A stretch of DNA of 18,056 bases from Bacteroidales bacterium UBA5548 (GTDB lineage: Bacteria; Bacteroidota; Bacteroidia; Bacteroidales; UBA932): assembly GCA_002425935.1 (NCBI GenBank), contig DINE01000023.1:1-18056 (forward strand), in the 5' to 3' direction. Below, in pieces: positions 7,129 through 14,902 of this stretch (its first letter is position 1; each line of letters opens with the position of its first letter). The notes beneath the pieces were generated by a model. That model made no database searches, was not told where the DNA came from, and saw only the letters and a program-made list of their open reading frames with translations. The position numbers and the translations under genes are program-made.

Positions 7129-7944
7129 ATGTCGGTAGAGGGTAAAAACAGAATCATCACAACGCAGCGTCTGCTTGAGATGAAATCAAAGGGTGAAAAG
7201 ATAGCTATGCTCACTGCATACGATTTCACCTCTGCCAGAATCGTTGATGAAGCAGGAATTGACATAATACTTGTAGGAGACTCTGCCGCTAATGTGATGG
7301 CTGGCCATGAAACTACATTGCCAATCACTCTTGACCAGATGATCTACCATGCACAGAGTGTGGTGAGGGCTGTTAAAAATCCTATGGTTGTAGTAGATAT
7401 GCCCTTTGGAACCTATCAGGGAGATTCAAAGCAGGCTGTCTCATGTGCGATAAGAATCATGAAAGAGTCAGAGGCAGATGCACTGAAAGTTGAAGGAGGT
7501 CAGGATGTTATTGAGTCAATCAGAAGAATTCTCTCTACGGGAATTCCTGTTATGGGGCATCTTGGTCTTACTCCGCAGTCTATTCATAAATTTGGTACAT
7601 ACAGTGTGAGGGCAAGAGAGGAGGAGGAGGCCCGTAAACTTATGGAGGATGCTAAGTCTCTCGAAGAGGCCGGTTGTTTTGCAATTGTTCTTGAAAAGAT
7701 TCCTGCAGAGCTTGGAGCAAAGGTTGCCTCGTCTGTGAAAATTCCTGTAATTGGCATAGGTGCCGGAGGAGGCGTCGATGGCCAGGTTCTGGTTATGCAT
7801 GATATGCTGGGCCTAAACAAGGAGTTCTCTCCAAGATTTTTAAGAAGGTATCACGATATAAGATCTGAGATGCTTAAGGCGTTCAGAAGCTATATTTCTG
7901 ATGTAAAGAGCGGTGATTTTCCTAACGAGCAGGAGCAGTATTAA
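7129..7944 (+). CDS. panB: 3-methyl-2-oxobutanoate hydroxymethyltransferase
   Basis: PanB transfers a hydroxymethyl group from 5,10-methylene-tetrahydrofolate to 2-oxoisovalerate, giving ketopantoate, the first committed step of pantothenate and CoA synthesis in the cytoplasm. The 271-residue protein is family length and carries the TIM-barrel motifs in order: LTAYDFTSARIVDEAGID at 28-45, LVGDSAANVMAG at 48-59 (Asp51 metal ligand), VVVDMPFGTYQ at 87-97 (Asp90 metal ligand), KVEGG at 120-124 (Glu122), GHLGLTPQS at 143-151, and ALVLEK-like IVLEKIP at 186-192 with catalytic Glu189. The ATG at 7129 fits the promoter upstream; an ATG at 7124 is out of frame. The rluA-type gene follows after 14 bases, so the two are probably co-transcribed. 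No other pantothenate genes are in the window. Confidence 0.97.
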   Translation: MSVEGKNRIITTQRLLEMKSKGEKIAMLTAYDFTSARIVDEAGIDIILVGDSAANVMAGHETTLPITLDQMIYHAQSVVRAVKNPMVVVDMPFGTYQGDSKQAVSCAIRIMKESEADALKVEGGQDVIESIRRILSTGIPVMGHLGLTPQSIHKFGTYSVRAREEEEARKLMEDAKSLEEAGCFAIVLEKIPAELGAKVASSVKIPVIGIGAGGGVDGQVLVMHDMLGLNKEFSPRFLRRYHDIRSEMLKAFRSYISDVKSGDFPNEQEQY

Positions 7945-7958
7945 CAGTACAAATAATT

Positions 7959-8666
7959 ATGTTTATGACCCCTGATTTTGAAATTCTATTTGAAGATAAT
8001 CACCTGATAGCAGTTAATAAAAGATCGGGTGATATTATTCAGGGTGATAAGACAGGTGATGAGCCGCTCAGTTCGGTTATCGCCAGATTTATAGCTGTAA
8101 GAGACAATAAGCCGGGAGATGCATATATCGGAGTCCCTCACAGACTTGACAGGCCGGTAACCGGAGTGGCAATTTTTGCGAAGCGATCAAAGAGCCTTGA
8201 AAGAATGAACGAGCAGTTCAGAAACGGTCAGGTTAAGAAGCTTTACTGGGCAATTGTTGCCAAGATGCCACCTCAAGAGGAGGGTGAGTTGACTCACTAT
8301 CTTATAAGAAACGAGAAACAAAATCGCTCTTATGCATATGACAGACTAAAGAGTGGTTCGAAAGAGGCTAAACTTCGTTACAAACTAATTGCCAAGGGAG
8401 ATAACTATTTTTTGCTTGAAGTAGAGCTGCTTACAGGTAGGCATCACCAGATCAGATGTCAGCTATCTGCTATCGGATGCCCTATTAAGGGTGATTTAAA
8501 GTATGGAGCTCCCAGATCAAATCCGGACGGTGGAATTTCTCTTCACGCCAGAAGTGCCAGGTTTAACCACCCTGTAACCAAAGAGGAGATCACTATTGTG
8601 GCGGATCCTCCCGAAGATAATATCTGGAAATATTTTAAAAAGGCAGCAACCGAAGCGGGATATTAG
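7959..8666 (+). CDS. RluA-family pseudouridine synthase
   Basis: This 235-residue RNA-modifying enzyme isomerises uridine to pseudouridine in rRNA or tRNA. Motif II, with the catalytic aspartate, is HRLDRPVTGV (Asp64), preceded by the NHLIAVNKRSG block near residue 14. KLYWAIV near residue 94 and GRHHQIRCQLSAIGCPIKGDLKYG near 160-183 complete the RluA fold. There is no N-terminal S4 RNA-binding domain, so it is a short TruC/RluA-like form. Which uridine it modifies cannot be told from the sequence. ATG at 7959 gives MFMTPDFEIL; the in-frame ATG two codons later is an equal alternative. It probably reads from the panB promoter and its stop overlaps the convergent nadD stop by 4 nt. Confidence 0.92.
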   Translation: MFMTPDFEILFEDNHLIAVNKRSGDIIQGDKTGDEPLSSVIARFIAVRDNKPGDAYIGVPHRLDRPVTGVAIFAKRSKSLERMNEQFRNGQVKKLYWAIVAKMPPQEEGELTHYLIRNEKQNRSYAYDRLKSGSKEAKLRYKLIAKGDNYFLLEVELLTGRHHQIRCQLSAIGCPIKGDLKYGAPRSNPDGGISLHARSARFNHPVTKEEITIVADPPEDNIWKYFKKAATEAGY

Positions 8667-9202
8667 ACTCTGAACTGAGACATGTCCAGCCCCGACTCCT
8701 CTGCCTCTCTTATCTGTGTAGATGAAATCTCCAGAAGAGGTGCCCTGAGGATCTGAACTCCATATTTGATGCACAAGGCCTCGGTATCGAATCCGGTCCT
8801 GGGATATACCCAAACTCTGAACTCCTGCAGAAGCTCTTCCCATTTGTGCCATTTCTCTATAATTGCAAGATTATCGGCGCCCATAACGAGAATAAAGTTA
8901 TTAAGCGGTTCTCTCTCTCTTAGTTTTCTTAGAGTGTTTATTGTATAGAGAGGAGGTGTCATTTGGTACTCAATGTCACAAACCGCCACCATTCTTCCGA
9001 AATTTGCCCTGGAGACGGCATCTTTAACATACTCCAGCCTCTCCCTTGCATTATTTGTATATGCCTTCCCTTTAAGTGGATTTCTGGGACTTACAACAAG
9101 GCGTAACTGATCGATAGATGTTTTCTCAATCAGGAAGCGGCATATCGAAAGGTGTCCGATATGGAGAGGGTTAAAAGAACCAAAATAGAGTGCAATATTC
9201 AT
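8663..9202 (-). CDS. nadD: Nicotinate-nucleotide adenylyltransferase
   Basis: NadD adenylates nicotinate mononucleotide to deamido-NAD in NAD synthesis. The protein has 179 residues. The N-terminal nucleotidyltransferase motif is GSFNPLHIGH at 8-17 and the second motif is ISSTQIR at 159-165, both diagnostic for this family. I placed the start at 9202, where the start codon and the gmk stop share ATGA (4-nt overlap), because the frame upstream of it is only gmk coding sequence and the protein then begins MNIALYFGSFNP as in homologues. The overlap suggests translational coupling to gmk. Its stop overlaps the end of the convergent pseudouridine synthase gene by 4 nt, leaving no room for a separate terminator. 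Confidence 0.96.
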   Translation of the reverse strand: MNIALYFGSFNPLHIGHLSICRFLIEKTSIDQLRLVVSPRNPLKGKAYTNNARERLEYVKDAVSRANFGRMVAVCDIEYQMTPPLYTINTLRKLREREPLNNFILVMGADNLAIIEKWHKWEELLQEFRVWVYPRTGFDTEALCIKYGVQILRAPLLEISSTQIREAEESGLDMSQFRV

Positions 9203-9804
9203 TTTAATTTCCGATAGAAGCTCTCGGTAATCTCTTCTGCCTCTTCTAGGCATTTATCAAGAACGTCGTTAATAATAATATGGTCAAACTGATTTGAAAA
9301 TCCAATCTCTTCGTTCGCCTTTGCAACTCTTCTCTCTACAGACTCCGGAGTTTCGGTCCCTCGTGATACCAGCCTCTCTCTTAATGCATCTGTTGACGGG
9401 GGCATTATAAACACAGATAGTGCATCGTCACCGTAAATTCGTTTAAGGTTTATCCCCCCTTTGACATCAATGTCAAAAACTACAATTTTCCCCATTGCAC
9501 TGAGCCTCTCTACTTCACTTTTCAGAGTTCCGTAAAAGAGGCCTGTGTAAACCTCTTCGTATTCAATAAAATCTCCACTATTAATTCTTTGTGTGAACTC
9601 ATCTGCAGAGAGAAAATAGTACTCTCTCCCGTGCTGCTCCTGACCTCTGGGTTTGCGTGATGTTGCCGAAACCGAAAAACCAAGGAATGAGTATTTGTCC
9701 ATCAGGTGTTTTACAACAGTACTCTTACCTGCACCTGACGGAGCTGAGAATATAAGTACACCTGTTTTTGCTGTTCCTGATGTTTCTGTATCTCTATTTT
9801 TCAT
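9199..9804 (-). CDS. gmk: Guanylate kinase
   Basis: Gmk phosphorylates GMP (or dGMP) to the diphosphate using ATP. The 201-residue protein has the P-loop SAPSGAGKST with Lys27, the GMP-binding SATSRKPRGQEQHGREYYFLS block at about 46-66, and the EYEEVYTGLFYGT segment typical of guanylate kinases. On the - strand an AGGAG sequence precedes the ATG at a suitable distance, which supports the chosen start and is notable because most genes here lack a clear Shine-Dalgarno. The start overlaps the end of the creatininase-family gene by 11 nt and the stop overlaps nadD, so the three genes are one operon. In many Bacteroidota gmk follows a YicC-type gene; here a creatininase-family gene takes that place. 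Confidence 0.97.
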   Translation of the reverse strand: MKNRDTETSGTAKTGVLIFSAPSGAGKSTVVKHLMDKYSFLGFSVSATSRKPRGQEQHGREYYFLSADEFTQRINSGDFIEYEEVYTGLFYGTLKSEVERLSAMGKIVVFDIDVKGGINLKRIYGDDALSVFIMPPSTDALRERLVSRGTETPESVERRVAKANEEIGFSNQFDHIIINDVLDKCLEEAEEITESFYRKLK

Positions 9805-10561
9805 AAAGCTCCTCTTCTGAATTTATAGCGGAAAGATCTATTACAAAATCCGCCAGTGATTTAATACAGCAATCAAGAAACTTCCTTCCCTTCTCTGAAG
9901 TAGAGGCTGCCGGATTTCCAACTCCTGTATCTTCAGTTATATAGATCCATCTTCTTGGAGTCCATGCCCACTTCTCTTTGAGTCCATTTATCCTGAATCT
10001 CTTCTCTTTGCCCTTTCCTGCTCTCTCCAGCGGTGCAACAAGATGGGGTGCTATTGCCTGGAGGCATGATGTCTCAAGCTCACCTGCATGGTCACCAGGC
10101 TCTTCAAAAAAGTCCTCCTGCCTGCAGATTGTCCACCAGTTTACAGAGAACATCATTATATCCGGAAATTCAAGTGAGAGCTCCCGAATAATTGGCTGAA
10201 AGGCATTTCCGCCATGCGCGTTTATTATGATTAACTTATTTATACCATGATTTTCAAGAACATAAAGAATGTCTCTTAAGATAGCTGCCTGCGTAGAAGG
10301 ATTCATATTCATACAAAGCTTCACCTCCATCTGGCCTGAGTTTACACCGTATGCTATTGAGGGAAGAACTATTGTTCCGGAACCCTTTTTGTTTGCCTGC
10401 TCAGCCGCAGCAGCTGCTACATACTCTGCAAGCATTGTGTCTGTGCCATAAGGCAGATGAAAGTTGTGTGCCTCCGTGGCACCCCAGGGCAAAAGAGCTG
10501 TTTTGATACAGGCATCCTTAACATACTCCCAGTTACTCTCTTCAAGAATATGTGTTTTCAT
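9794..10561 (-). CDS. Creatininase-family amidohydrolase
   Basis: This 255-residue cytoplasmic protein belongs to the creatininase superfamily, binuclear-metal amidohydrolases acting on cyclic amides or formyl-amides. Metal ligands can be placed: Glu30 and His32 in GATEAHNFHLPYGTD, Asp41 at the end of that motif, His116 in NAHGGN, and Glu161 in GDHAGELETS. The spacing of Glu30, His32, Asp41 and His116 equals that of Pseudomonas creatininase as I recall it. Creatinine use is not implied; relatives include the riboflavin/F420-pathway deformylase ArfB and the mycofactocin peptidase MftE. The substrate is unknown. The gene opens a - strand operon with gmk and nadD, overlapping gmk by 11 nt. Expression probably starts at the promoter candidate at 10576-10608. 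Confidence 0.85.
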   Translation of the reverse strand: MKTHILEESNWEYVKDACIKTALLPWGATEAHNFHLPYGTDTMLAEYVAAAAAEQANKKGSGTIVLPSIAYGVNSGQMEVKLCMNMNPSTQAAILRDILYVLENHGINKLIIINAHGGNAFQPIIRELSLEFPDIMMFSVNWWTICRQEDFFEEPGDHAGELETSCLQAIAPHLVAPLERAGKGKEKRFRINGLKEKWAWTPRRWIYITEDTGVGNPAASTSEKGRKFLDCCIKSLADFVIDLSAINSEEELYEK

Positions 10562-10575
10562 AGTCTAGCTTTCCA

Positions 10576-10608
10576 CAAAGTTAGACATTTTGAATTATTA
10601 TGGGGAAA
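10576..10608 (-). promoter_or_regulatory. candidate promoter of the creatininase-gmk-nadD operon
   Basis: On the - strand TAACTTTG at 10583-10576 matches TAnnTTTG, 15 bases upstream of the start codon, with a TTTC (one base off TTTG) at 10608-10605, 21 bases away. The leader would be very short. A second match, TAAATTTG, lies further upstream near 10626-10633. Confidence 0.4.
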
Positions 10609-10613
10609 TTAAA

Positions 10614-10644
10614 TTTCGGGTAACCCAAATTTATAGTAATTTTG
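10614..10644 (+). promoter_or_regulatory. fructose-bisphosphate aldolase promoter
   Basis: TTTC at 10614-10617 and TAATTTTG at 10637-10644 are 19 bases apart, the usual spacing for Bacteroidota -33/-7 elements. The start codon is 24 bases downstream of the -7 element. A small palindrome GGGT-A-ACCC (10618-10626) lies in the spacer between the two elements. Confidence 0.6.
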
Positions 10645-10668
10645 CGGCGGATTTAATATAGAAAAAAG

Positions 10669-11631
10669 ATGATTTCGTACAAAGAACTGGGACTGGTAAA
10701 CTCTAAGGAGTTATTTGCCAAGGCCGTTAAAGGGGGATATGCTATCCCGGCCTTCAATTTTAATAACATGGAACAGATGCAGGCAATTATATCTGCATGT
10801 GTTGAGACAAAATCGCCTGTTATACTTCAGGTTTCTAGCGGAGCAAGAAAATATGCAAATCAGACACTATTAAGATATATGGCTCAGGGTGCCGTTGAGT
10901 ATGCAAAAGAGCTGGGTCAAAATATTCCTATAGTACTTCACCTTGACCACGGTGACTCATTTGAACTTTGCAAATCGTGTATAGATATGGGATTCTCATC
11001 GGTAATGATTGACGGGTCTCACCACTCATTTGAAGATAATATAAAACTGACAAAACAGGTAGTAGAGTATGCTCATGCGCATGGCGTAACTGTTGAGGGT
11101 GAGCTGGGTGTTCTTGCAGGAGTAGAAGATGAGGTATCTGCAGAACATCACACATACACTCAGCCGGAAGAGGTAGAGGAGTTTGTAACACGTACAGGTG
11201 TTGACTCACTTGCAATCTCAATTGGAACCTCTCACGGAGCGTTCAAATTTAAACCGGGACAAAGCCCTGAAATAAGACTTGATATTCTTAAAGAGATTGA
11301 GCAGAGAATCCCGGGATTCCCTATCGTTCTCCACGGAGCATCAAGCGTTCCGCAGGATGTTGTTGAGCAGATCAATAAATTCGGTGGTAAACTGGAAGAT
11401 TCAATAGGAATTCCTGAGGATCAGCTTAGATTGGCAGCAGCAAGTGCAGTTTGTAAAATCAACATCGATTCAGACGGACGTCTTGCTATGACGGCTGCAA
11501 TCAGAAAAGTTTTTGCAGAGCAACCGGGTGAATTTGACCCTCGTAAATACCTTGGTCCTGCCCGTGATGCACTTAAGGCACTCTACAAGCACAAAATTGT
11601 AAGCGTTCTTGGGTCTGATAATAAGATCTGA
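10669..11631 (+). CDS. fba: Class II fructose-1,6-bisphosphate aldolase
   Basis: This zinc aldolase cleaves fructose-1,6-bisphosphate to dihydroxyacetone phosphate and glyceraldehyde-3-phosphate in glycolysis and runs the reverse step in gluconeogenesis. The 320-residue protein shows the class II signatures: VLHLDHGDS with His91, Asp93 and His94 (Asp and second His being the catalytic base and zinc ligand), GELGVLAGVEDEV at 144-156, the zinc-ligand histidines His189 in IGTSHG and His222 in VLHGASS, and KINIDSD at 263-269 for substrate binding. Length fits the class IIB subgroup, whose relatives include tagatose-bisphosphate aldolases; the housekeeping setting with its own strong promoter and terminator favours glycolysis. 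It is monocistronic. Confidence 0.95.
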   Translation: MISYKELGLVNSKELFAKAVKGGYAIPAFNFNNMEQMQAIISACVETKSPVILQVSSGARKYANQTLLRYMAQGAVEYAKELGQNIPIVLHLDHGDSFELCKSCIDMGFSSVMIDGSHHSFEDNIKLTKQVVEYAHAHGVTVEGELGVLAGVEDEVSAEHHTYTQPEEVEEFVTRTGVDSLAISIGTSHGAFKFKPGQSPEIRLDILKEIEQRIPGFPIVLHGASSVPQDVVEQINKFGGKLEDSIGIPEDQLRLAAASAVCKINIDSDGRLAMTAAIRKVFAEQPGEFDPRKYLGPARDALKALYKHKIVSVLGSDNKI

Positions 11632-11656
11632 TTGAGATAAACATATTATGAAAGAG

Positions 11657-11689
11657 ACCGATAAAAATAACTTTTTATCGGTTTTTTTT
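11657..11689 (+). terminator. intrinsic terminator of fba
   Basis: A perfect 11-bp stem (ACCGATAAAAA at 11657-11667 and TTTTTATCGGT at 11672-11682) with a TAAC loop is followed by an unbroken T run to 11689, 26 bases after the aldolase stop codon. This is a textbook factor-independent terminator. Confidence 0.95.
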
Positions 11690-11794
11690 ATTCAAAAGTT
11701 CGAAATAATTACAGCGTAAATCAATGAATATGAATAGCTAATAGTTGTCTGTTAACTTGAGCCATTAAAGAAATGGTTGCCTTTTACCTAGTAA

Positions 11795-13165
11795 TTAAAT
11801 CTCATTAAGTGAGTCCCTGAAAACTTGCAGGGCACGTTCGCGAGCAAATCTGTGATCGACAATAGGCTCTGGATAGGAAATGTTCCCGGAATTTTTTAAT
11901 TCAGGAACCCATCTGTGGATATACTTATTTGCAGGATCAAATTTTCGCGCCTGCTCGGCAGGATTGAAAATTCTGAAATAGGGGGCAGCATCGCACCCAC
12001 ACCCGGCTGCCCACTGCCAGTTACCCACATTGGATGCAAGATCGTAGTCCAGCAGTTTTGATGCAAACCATGCCTCCCCTACACGCCAGTCAACCAGAAG
12101 ATGTTTTGTGAGAAAACTTGCTGTAATCATTCTTACTCTGTTATGCATGTAGCCCGTCTCATTCAGCTCTCTCATTCCTGCGTCAACAATTGGATACCCA
12201 GTCAACCCCTTGCACCACCTCTCAATATCGCCTTTATCGTTTCTCCACTCTATCTGAGAGTACTTTTGTTTGAATGGTGAGTTTGCCGAATACGGGAAAT
12301 GGAATATTATAGATTGAAAGAACTCTCTCCAGATAAGCTCGTTAAGCCATTCGGAAGAATATTCATAAGCTACTGACACCAATCTTCTGATGCTTACATT
12401 TCCGAATCTAATATGCATTCCCAGTTTTGAAGTTCCACCAGCAAGATGAGGGTAATCTCTTGTACTGCCGTAGTTTTTAATTGCATCTGTGTTTATGCTT
12501 GGAAAAGGGGTCGCTGAAAAACCGGCAGGTGAAAATCCAATCTCTTCATGCGAGGGCACTCTTTTAAAAAATTTCACTTTGGAACAGGACTCAGGAAACT
12601 GAGGGTGTTGACCGGGGTTGACAACATTCTTGATAAGTGCCGATGAACTGAAACTTGCTGTGAAAAATTTGGGATCCTCTTCAAATTTTGACCTCCATCT
12701 TTTTGAATATGGGGTATAAACAGTATAGGGAGTGCTGTCCGGTTTAAGTATCTCTTTTTTTGAAAATATTACGTGGTCTTTAAATTCTACAAGGCGCACC
12801 CCTCTTTTTAAAAGCAACTCTTTTATCTCAATGTCTCGTTTTACAGCATAAGGCTCATAATCTTCGTTACAGTATACAGCCCCAATATTGAATGAAGTGA
12901 GAAGCTTTTCAAAAACATCAACCGGTTTTCCTGCGGCACACATTAAATTGCCTCCAAGCTGAAGTTCTACACTCTTTAATGACTGAATAATAAAGTCTAA
13001 CCTTTTGTCACCGGCTGAATCGAGCTGACTTAAAATTTCAGTATCGAAAATAAACAGCGGTAGTGCCTGACAAACTCCTGTTGAGAGAGAAAAAAAGAGG
13101 CCTTTATTATCTTCGGTTCTCAGATCCCGCCGGAACCAGAATATGTTTATTTTTCTACCTGTCAT
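11795..13165 (-). CDS. phrB: Cryptochrome/photolyase family DNA photolyase (class I CPD type)
   Basis: The enzyme repairs UV-induced cyclobutane pyrimidine dimers using blue light and FAD. The 456-residue protein has the N-terminal antenna domain starting INIFWFRRDLRTEDN and the C-terminal FAD domain with WLNELIWREFF near 273-283, TGYPIVDAGMREL at 322-334, GYMHNRVRM at 338-346 and GNWQWAAGCGCDAAPYFRIFNP at 381-402. The electron-transfer Trp triad of E. coli photolyase maps to Trp307, Trp360 and Trp383, and the flavin-contacting Asn to Asn379, so it looks active. The start at 13165 begins MTGRKINIFW; the frame continues open upstream to 13282 but lacks any conserved residue there. It is divergent from the sulfatase gene. 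I see no convincing terminator in the 105 bases after the stop. Confidence 0.93.
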   Translation of the reverse strand: MTGRKINIFWFRRDLRTEDNKGLFFSLSTGVCQALPLFIFDTEILSQLDSAGDKRLDFIIQSLKSVELQLGGNLMCAAGKPVDVFEKLLTSFNIGAVYCNEDYEPYAVKRDIEIKELLLKRGVRLVEFKDHVIFSKKEILKPDSTPYTVYTPYSKRWRSKFEEDPKFFTASFSSSALIKNVVNPGQHPQFPESCSKVKFFKRVPSHEEIGFSPAGFSATPFPSINTDAIKNYGSTRDYPHLAGGTSKLGMHIRFGNVSIRRLVSVAYEYSSEWLNELIWREFFQSIIFHFPYSANSPFKQKYSQIEWRNDKGDIERWCKGLTGYPIVDAGMRELNETGYMHNRVRMITASFLTKHLLVDWRVGEAWFASKLLDYDLASNVGNWQWAAGCGCDAAPYFRIFNPAEQARKFDPANKYIHRWVPELKNSGNISYPEPIVDHRFARERALQVFRDSLNEI

Positions 13166-13257
13166 AAAGTCAAGGGTTAAGTTTTTCAAGTAAATTTTTC
13201 TTTCATAAATATCGTTAAAAAAAGTGAATACTTTTAGTTCAGCTGTGTAAACTTTTT

Positions 13258-13265
13258 TAACTTTA
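13258..13265 (+). promoter_or_regulatory. weak -7-like element upstream of the sulfatase operon
   Basis: TAACTTTA differs from TAnnTTTG in the last base and lies 25 bases before the sulfatase ATG. A T-rich stretch at 13232-13235 is the nearest thing to a -33 element. It is the best candidate in the spacer for the sulfatase-maturase pair, but weak. Confidence 0.3.
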
Positions 13266-13290
13266 TGCCGGTACCAAAGCAATTTAAGCT

Positions 13291-14880
13291 ATGATAAAAG
13301 AGAGAAGACTTCTGTTGGTTGTGCCTTTAGCAACAGCACTTGGCACATATGCCTCCTGTGAGGCTAAAGAGAGGGAACCAAAGAAACCCCTCAATATAAT
13401 CTATATAATGTCTGATGACCACTCAATTCAGACAATAAGCAGTTATGATAAGAGATTTATCACAACGCCTAACATAGACAGAATAGCGTCGGAGGGTGTT
13501 AGATTTACGAACAGTTTTGTTGCCAACTCAATTTCGGGTCCCAGCAGGGCGTGTATGCTAACCGGAAAATTTTCTCACAAGAATAGTATGCCAACCAACC
13601 TTACACGGTTCGACAGTACACAGGTTACCTTTCCTAAGATACTCCGTGAAAACGGTTATCAGACTGCAATTTTTGGCAAATGGCATCTCAAAAGCGAACC
13701 TTCGGGCTTTGACAGATGGGAAGTTCTGGTAGGGCAGGGGCAATATTTTGATCCGATATTTATTACTCCTCAGGGCAGAGTCACCCATAAAGGATACAGT
13801 ACCGATATTATCACAGATATGAGTATAGAGTGGATGGAGAGAGAGCGTGACAAAAACAGACCCTTCTGCCTCGTCATTCACCACAAGGCTCCTCACAGAA
13901 ACTGGATGCCAAACACAACTGATATTGATCTGTTTGAAGATGTAACATTCCCTCTTCCGGATAACTTTTATGATAACTATGAGGGAAGGCCTGCAGCAGC
14001 TGCACAGGAGATGAGCATAGCTAAAGATGAACTTGATTACGCATTTGATCTTAAACTGAATGACCCGGAGATTGATACCAGACTAAAAGAGAATCTCACT
14101 TTCGCATTAAGAAGACTAGATTCTGTGCAGCGCCGTGAATGGAACAGGGTGTACGACTCTGTACTTGCCGACTTTAAGGCAAGAGATCTTAAAGGACGTG
14201 ATCTGGCAGAGTGGAAGTATCAAAGATATATGAAAGATTACCTTAAGTGTATTAAATCTTTGGATGATAATATCGGAAGGGTACTTGACTATCTTAAGGA
14301 GAATGATATGCTTGAGAATACAATAATTATCTACACATCGGATCAGGGATTCTATATGGGTGAGCATGGCTGGTTTGACAAGAGATTTATGTATGAAGAG
14401 TCATTCAGAACTCCTTTATTAATAAGGCTTCCAAAAGAGTACAGGAGACTTGGTAAGCGAGGAGATATCCCTCAGTTTGTACAGAATATCGATTATGCGC
14501 CTACTATTCTTGAGCTTGCCGGCGCACCTGTTCCTAAAGAGATGCAGGGAGAATCTTTTGTTCCTCTACTGGAGGGAAGGCGGCCAAAAGAGTGGAGGAG
14601 ATCTCTTTATTATCAGTATTTTGAATTCCCGGCAGAGCATGCAGTAAGACGGCATTACGGTGTAAGGACCGAAGGTTATAAACTGATAAGATTTTATGGT
14701 CATGATATAAATAACTGGGAGCTGTATGACCTGAAAAGAGACCCATCAGAGATGAAGAATTTATATGGTAATCCTGAGTACAAAAAAGTCCAGGAGGAGC
14801 TTCATGCAGAACTTAAAAGACTTATGATCAAATATGAAGATTTCGAAGAGCAGGATAAAAGAGATTACCTTGGGCTTTAA
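13291..14880 (+). CDS. Serine-type (S1 family) sulfatase, probable lipoprotein
   Basis: This 529-residue formylglycine-dependent sulfatase removes sulfate esters, probably from a glycan at the cell surface or in the periplasm. An N-terminal hydrophobic segment ends in YASC (Cys23), an imperfect lipobox. IMSDDH supplies metal ligands Asp42 and Asp43. SGPSR at 82-86 is the (C/S)-x-P-x-R activation motif with Ser82 as the residue converted to formylglycine. FGKWHLK at 128-134, HHKAPHRNW at 197-205 and SDQGFYMGEHGWFDKR at 350-365 (Asp351, Lys364) complete the active site. The C-terminal block near 437-480 resembles N-acetylglucosamine-6-sulfatases of the S1_11 group as I recall them, but the subfamily is inference. 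Ser instead of Cys means the radical SAM maturase is needed; it is encoded by the next gene, 22 bases downstream. Confidence 0.92.
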   Translation: MIKERRLLLVVPLATALGTYASCEAKEREPKKPLNIIYIMSDDHSIQTISSYDKRFITTPNIDRIASEGVRFTNSFVANSISGPSRACMLTGKFSHKNSMPTNLTRFDSTQVTFPKILRENGYQTAIFGKWHLKSEPSGFDRWEVLVGQGQYFDPIFITPQGRVTHKGYSTDIITDMSIEWMERERDKNRPFCLVIHHKAPHRNWMPNTTDIDLFEDVTFPLPDNFYDNYEGRPAAAAQEMSIAKDELDYAFDLKLNDPEIDTRLKENLTFALRRLDSVQRREWNRVYDSVLADFKARDLKGRDLAEWKYQRYMKDYLKCIKSLDDNIGRVLDYLKENDMLENTIIIYTSDQGFYMGEHGWFDKRFMYEESFRTPLLIRLPKEYRRLGKRGDIPQFVQNIDYAPTILELAGAPVPKEMQGESFVPLLEGRRPKEWRRSLYYQYFEFPAEHAVRRHYGVRTEGYKLIRFYGHDINNWELYDLKRDPSEMKNLYGNPEYKKVQEELHAELKRLMIKYEDFEEQDKRDYLGL

Positions 14881-14902
14881 AAACCTATAATCAATATCTG
14901 AT

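Noticed and set aside
9203..9253. Longer nadD reading frame starting inside gmk
   Set aside because: The extra 17 residues are highly charged and are gmk sequence read out of frame. The conserved N-terminus starts at 9202 with an ATGA overlap.
10618..10626. GGGT-A-ACCC palindrome between the fba and creatininase promoters
   Set aside because: Arms of four bases are too short to claim an operator without conservation; noted inside the promoter entry only.
11762..11776. Small CCATT/AATGG hairpin after the photolyase stop
   Set aside because: Five base pairs with no T tract on the photolyase strand is not enough for a terminator call.
13166..13282. 39-codon N-terminal extension of the photolyase frame
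   Set aside because: It is open only by chance in an AT-rich spacer. The conserved photolyase sequence begins at the ATG at 13165, and the extension would nearly reach the divergent sulfatase start.
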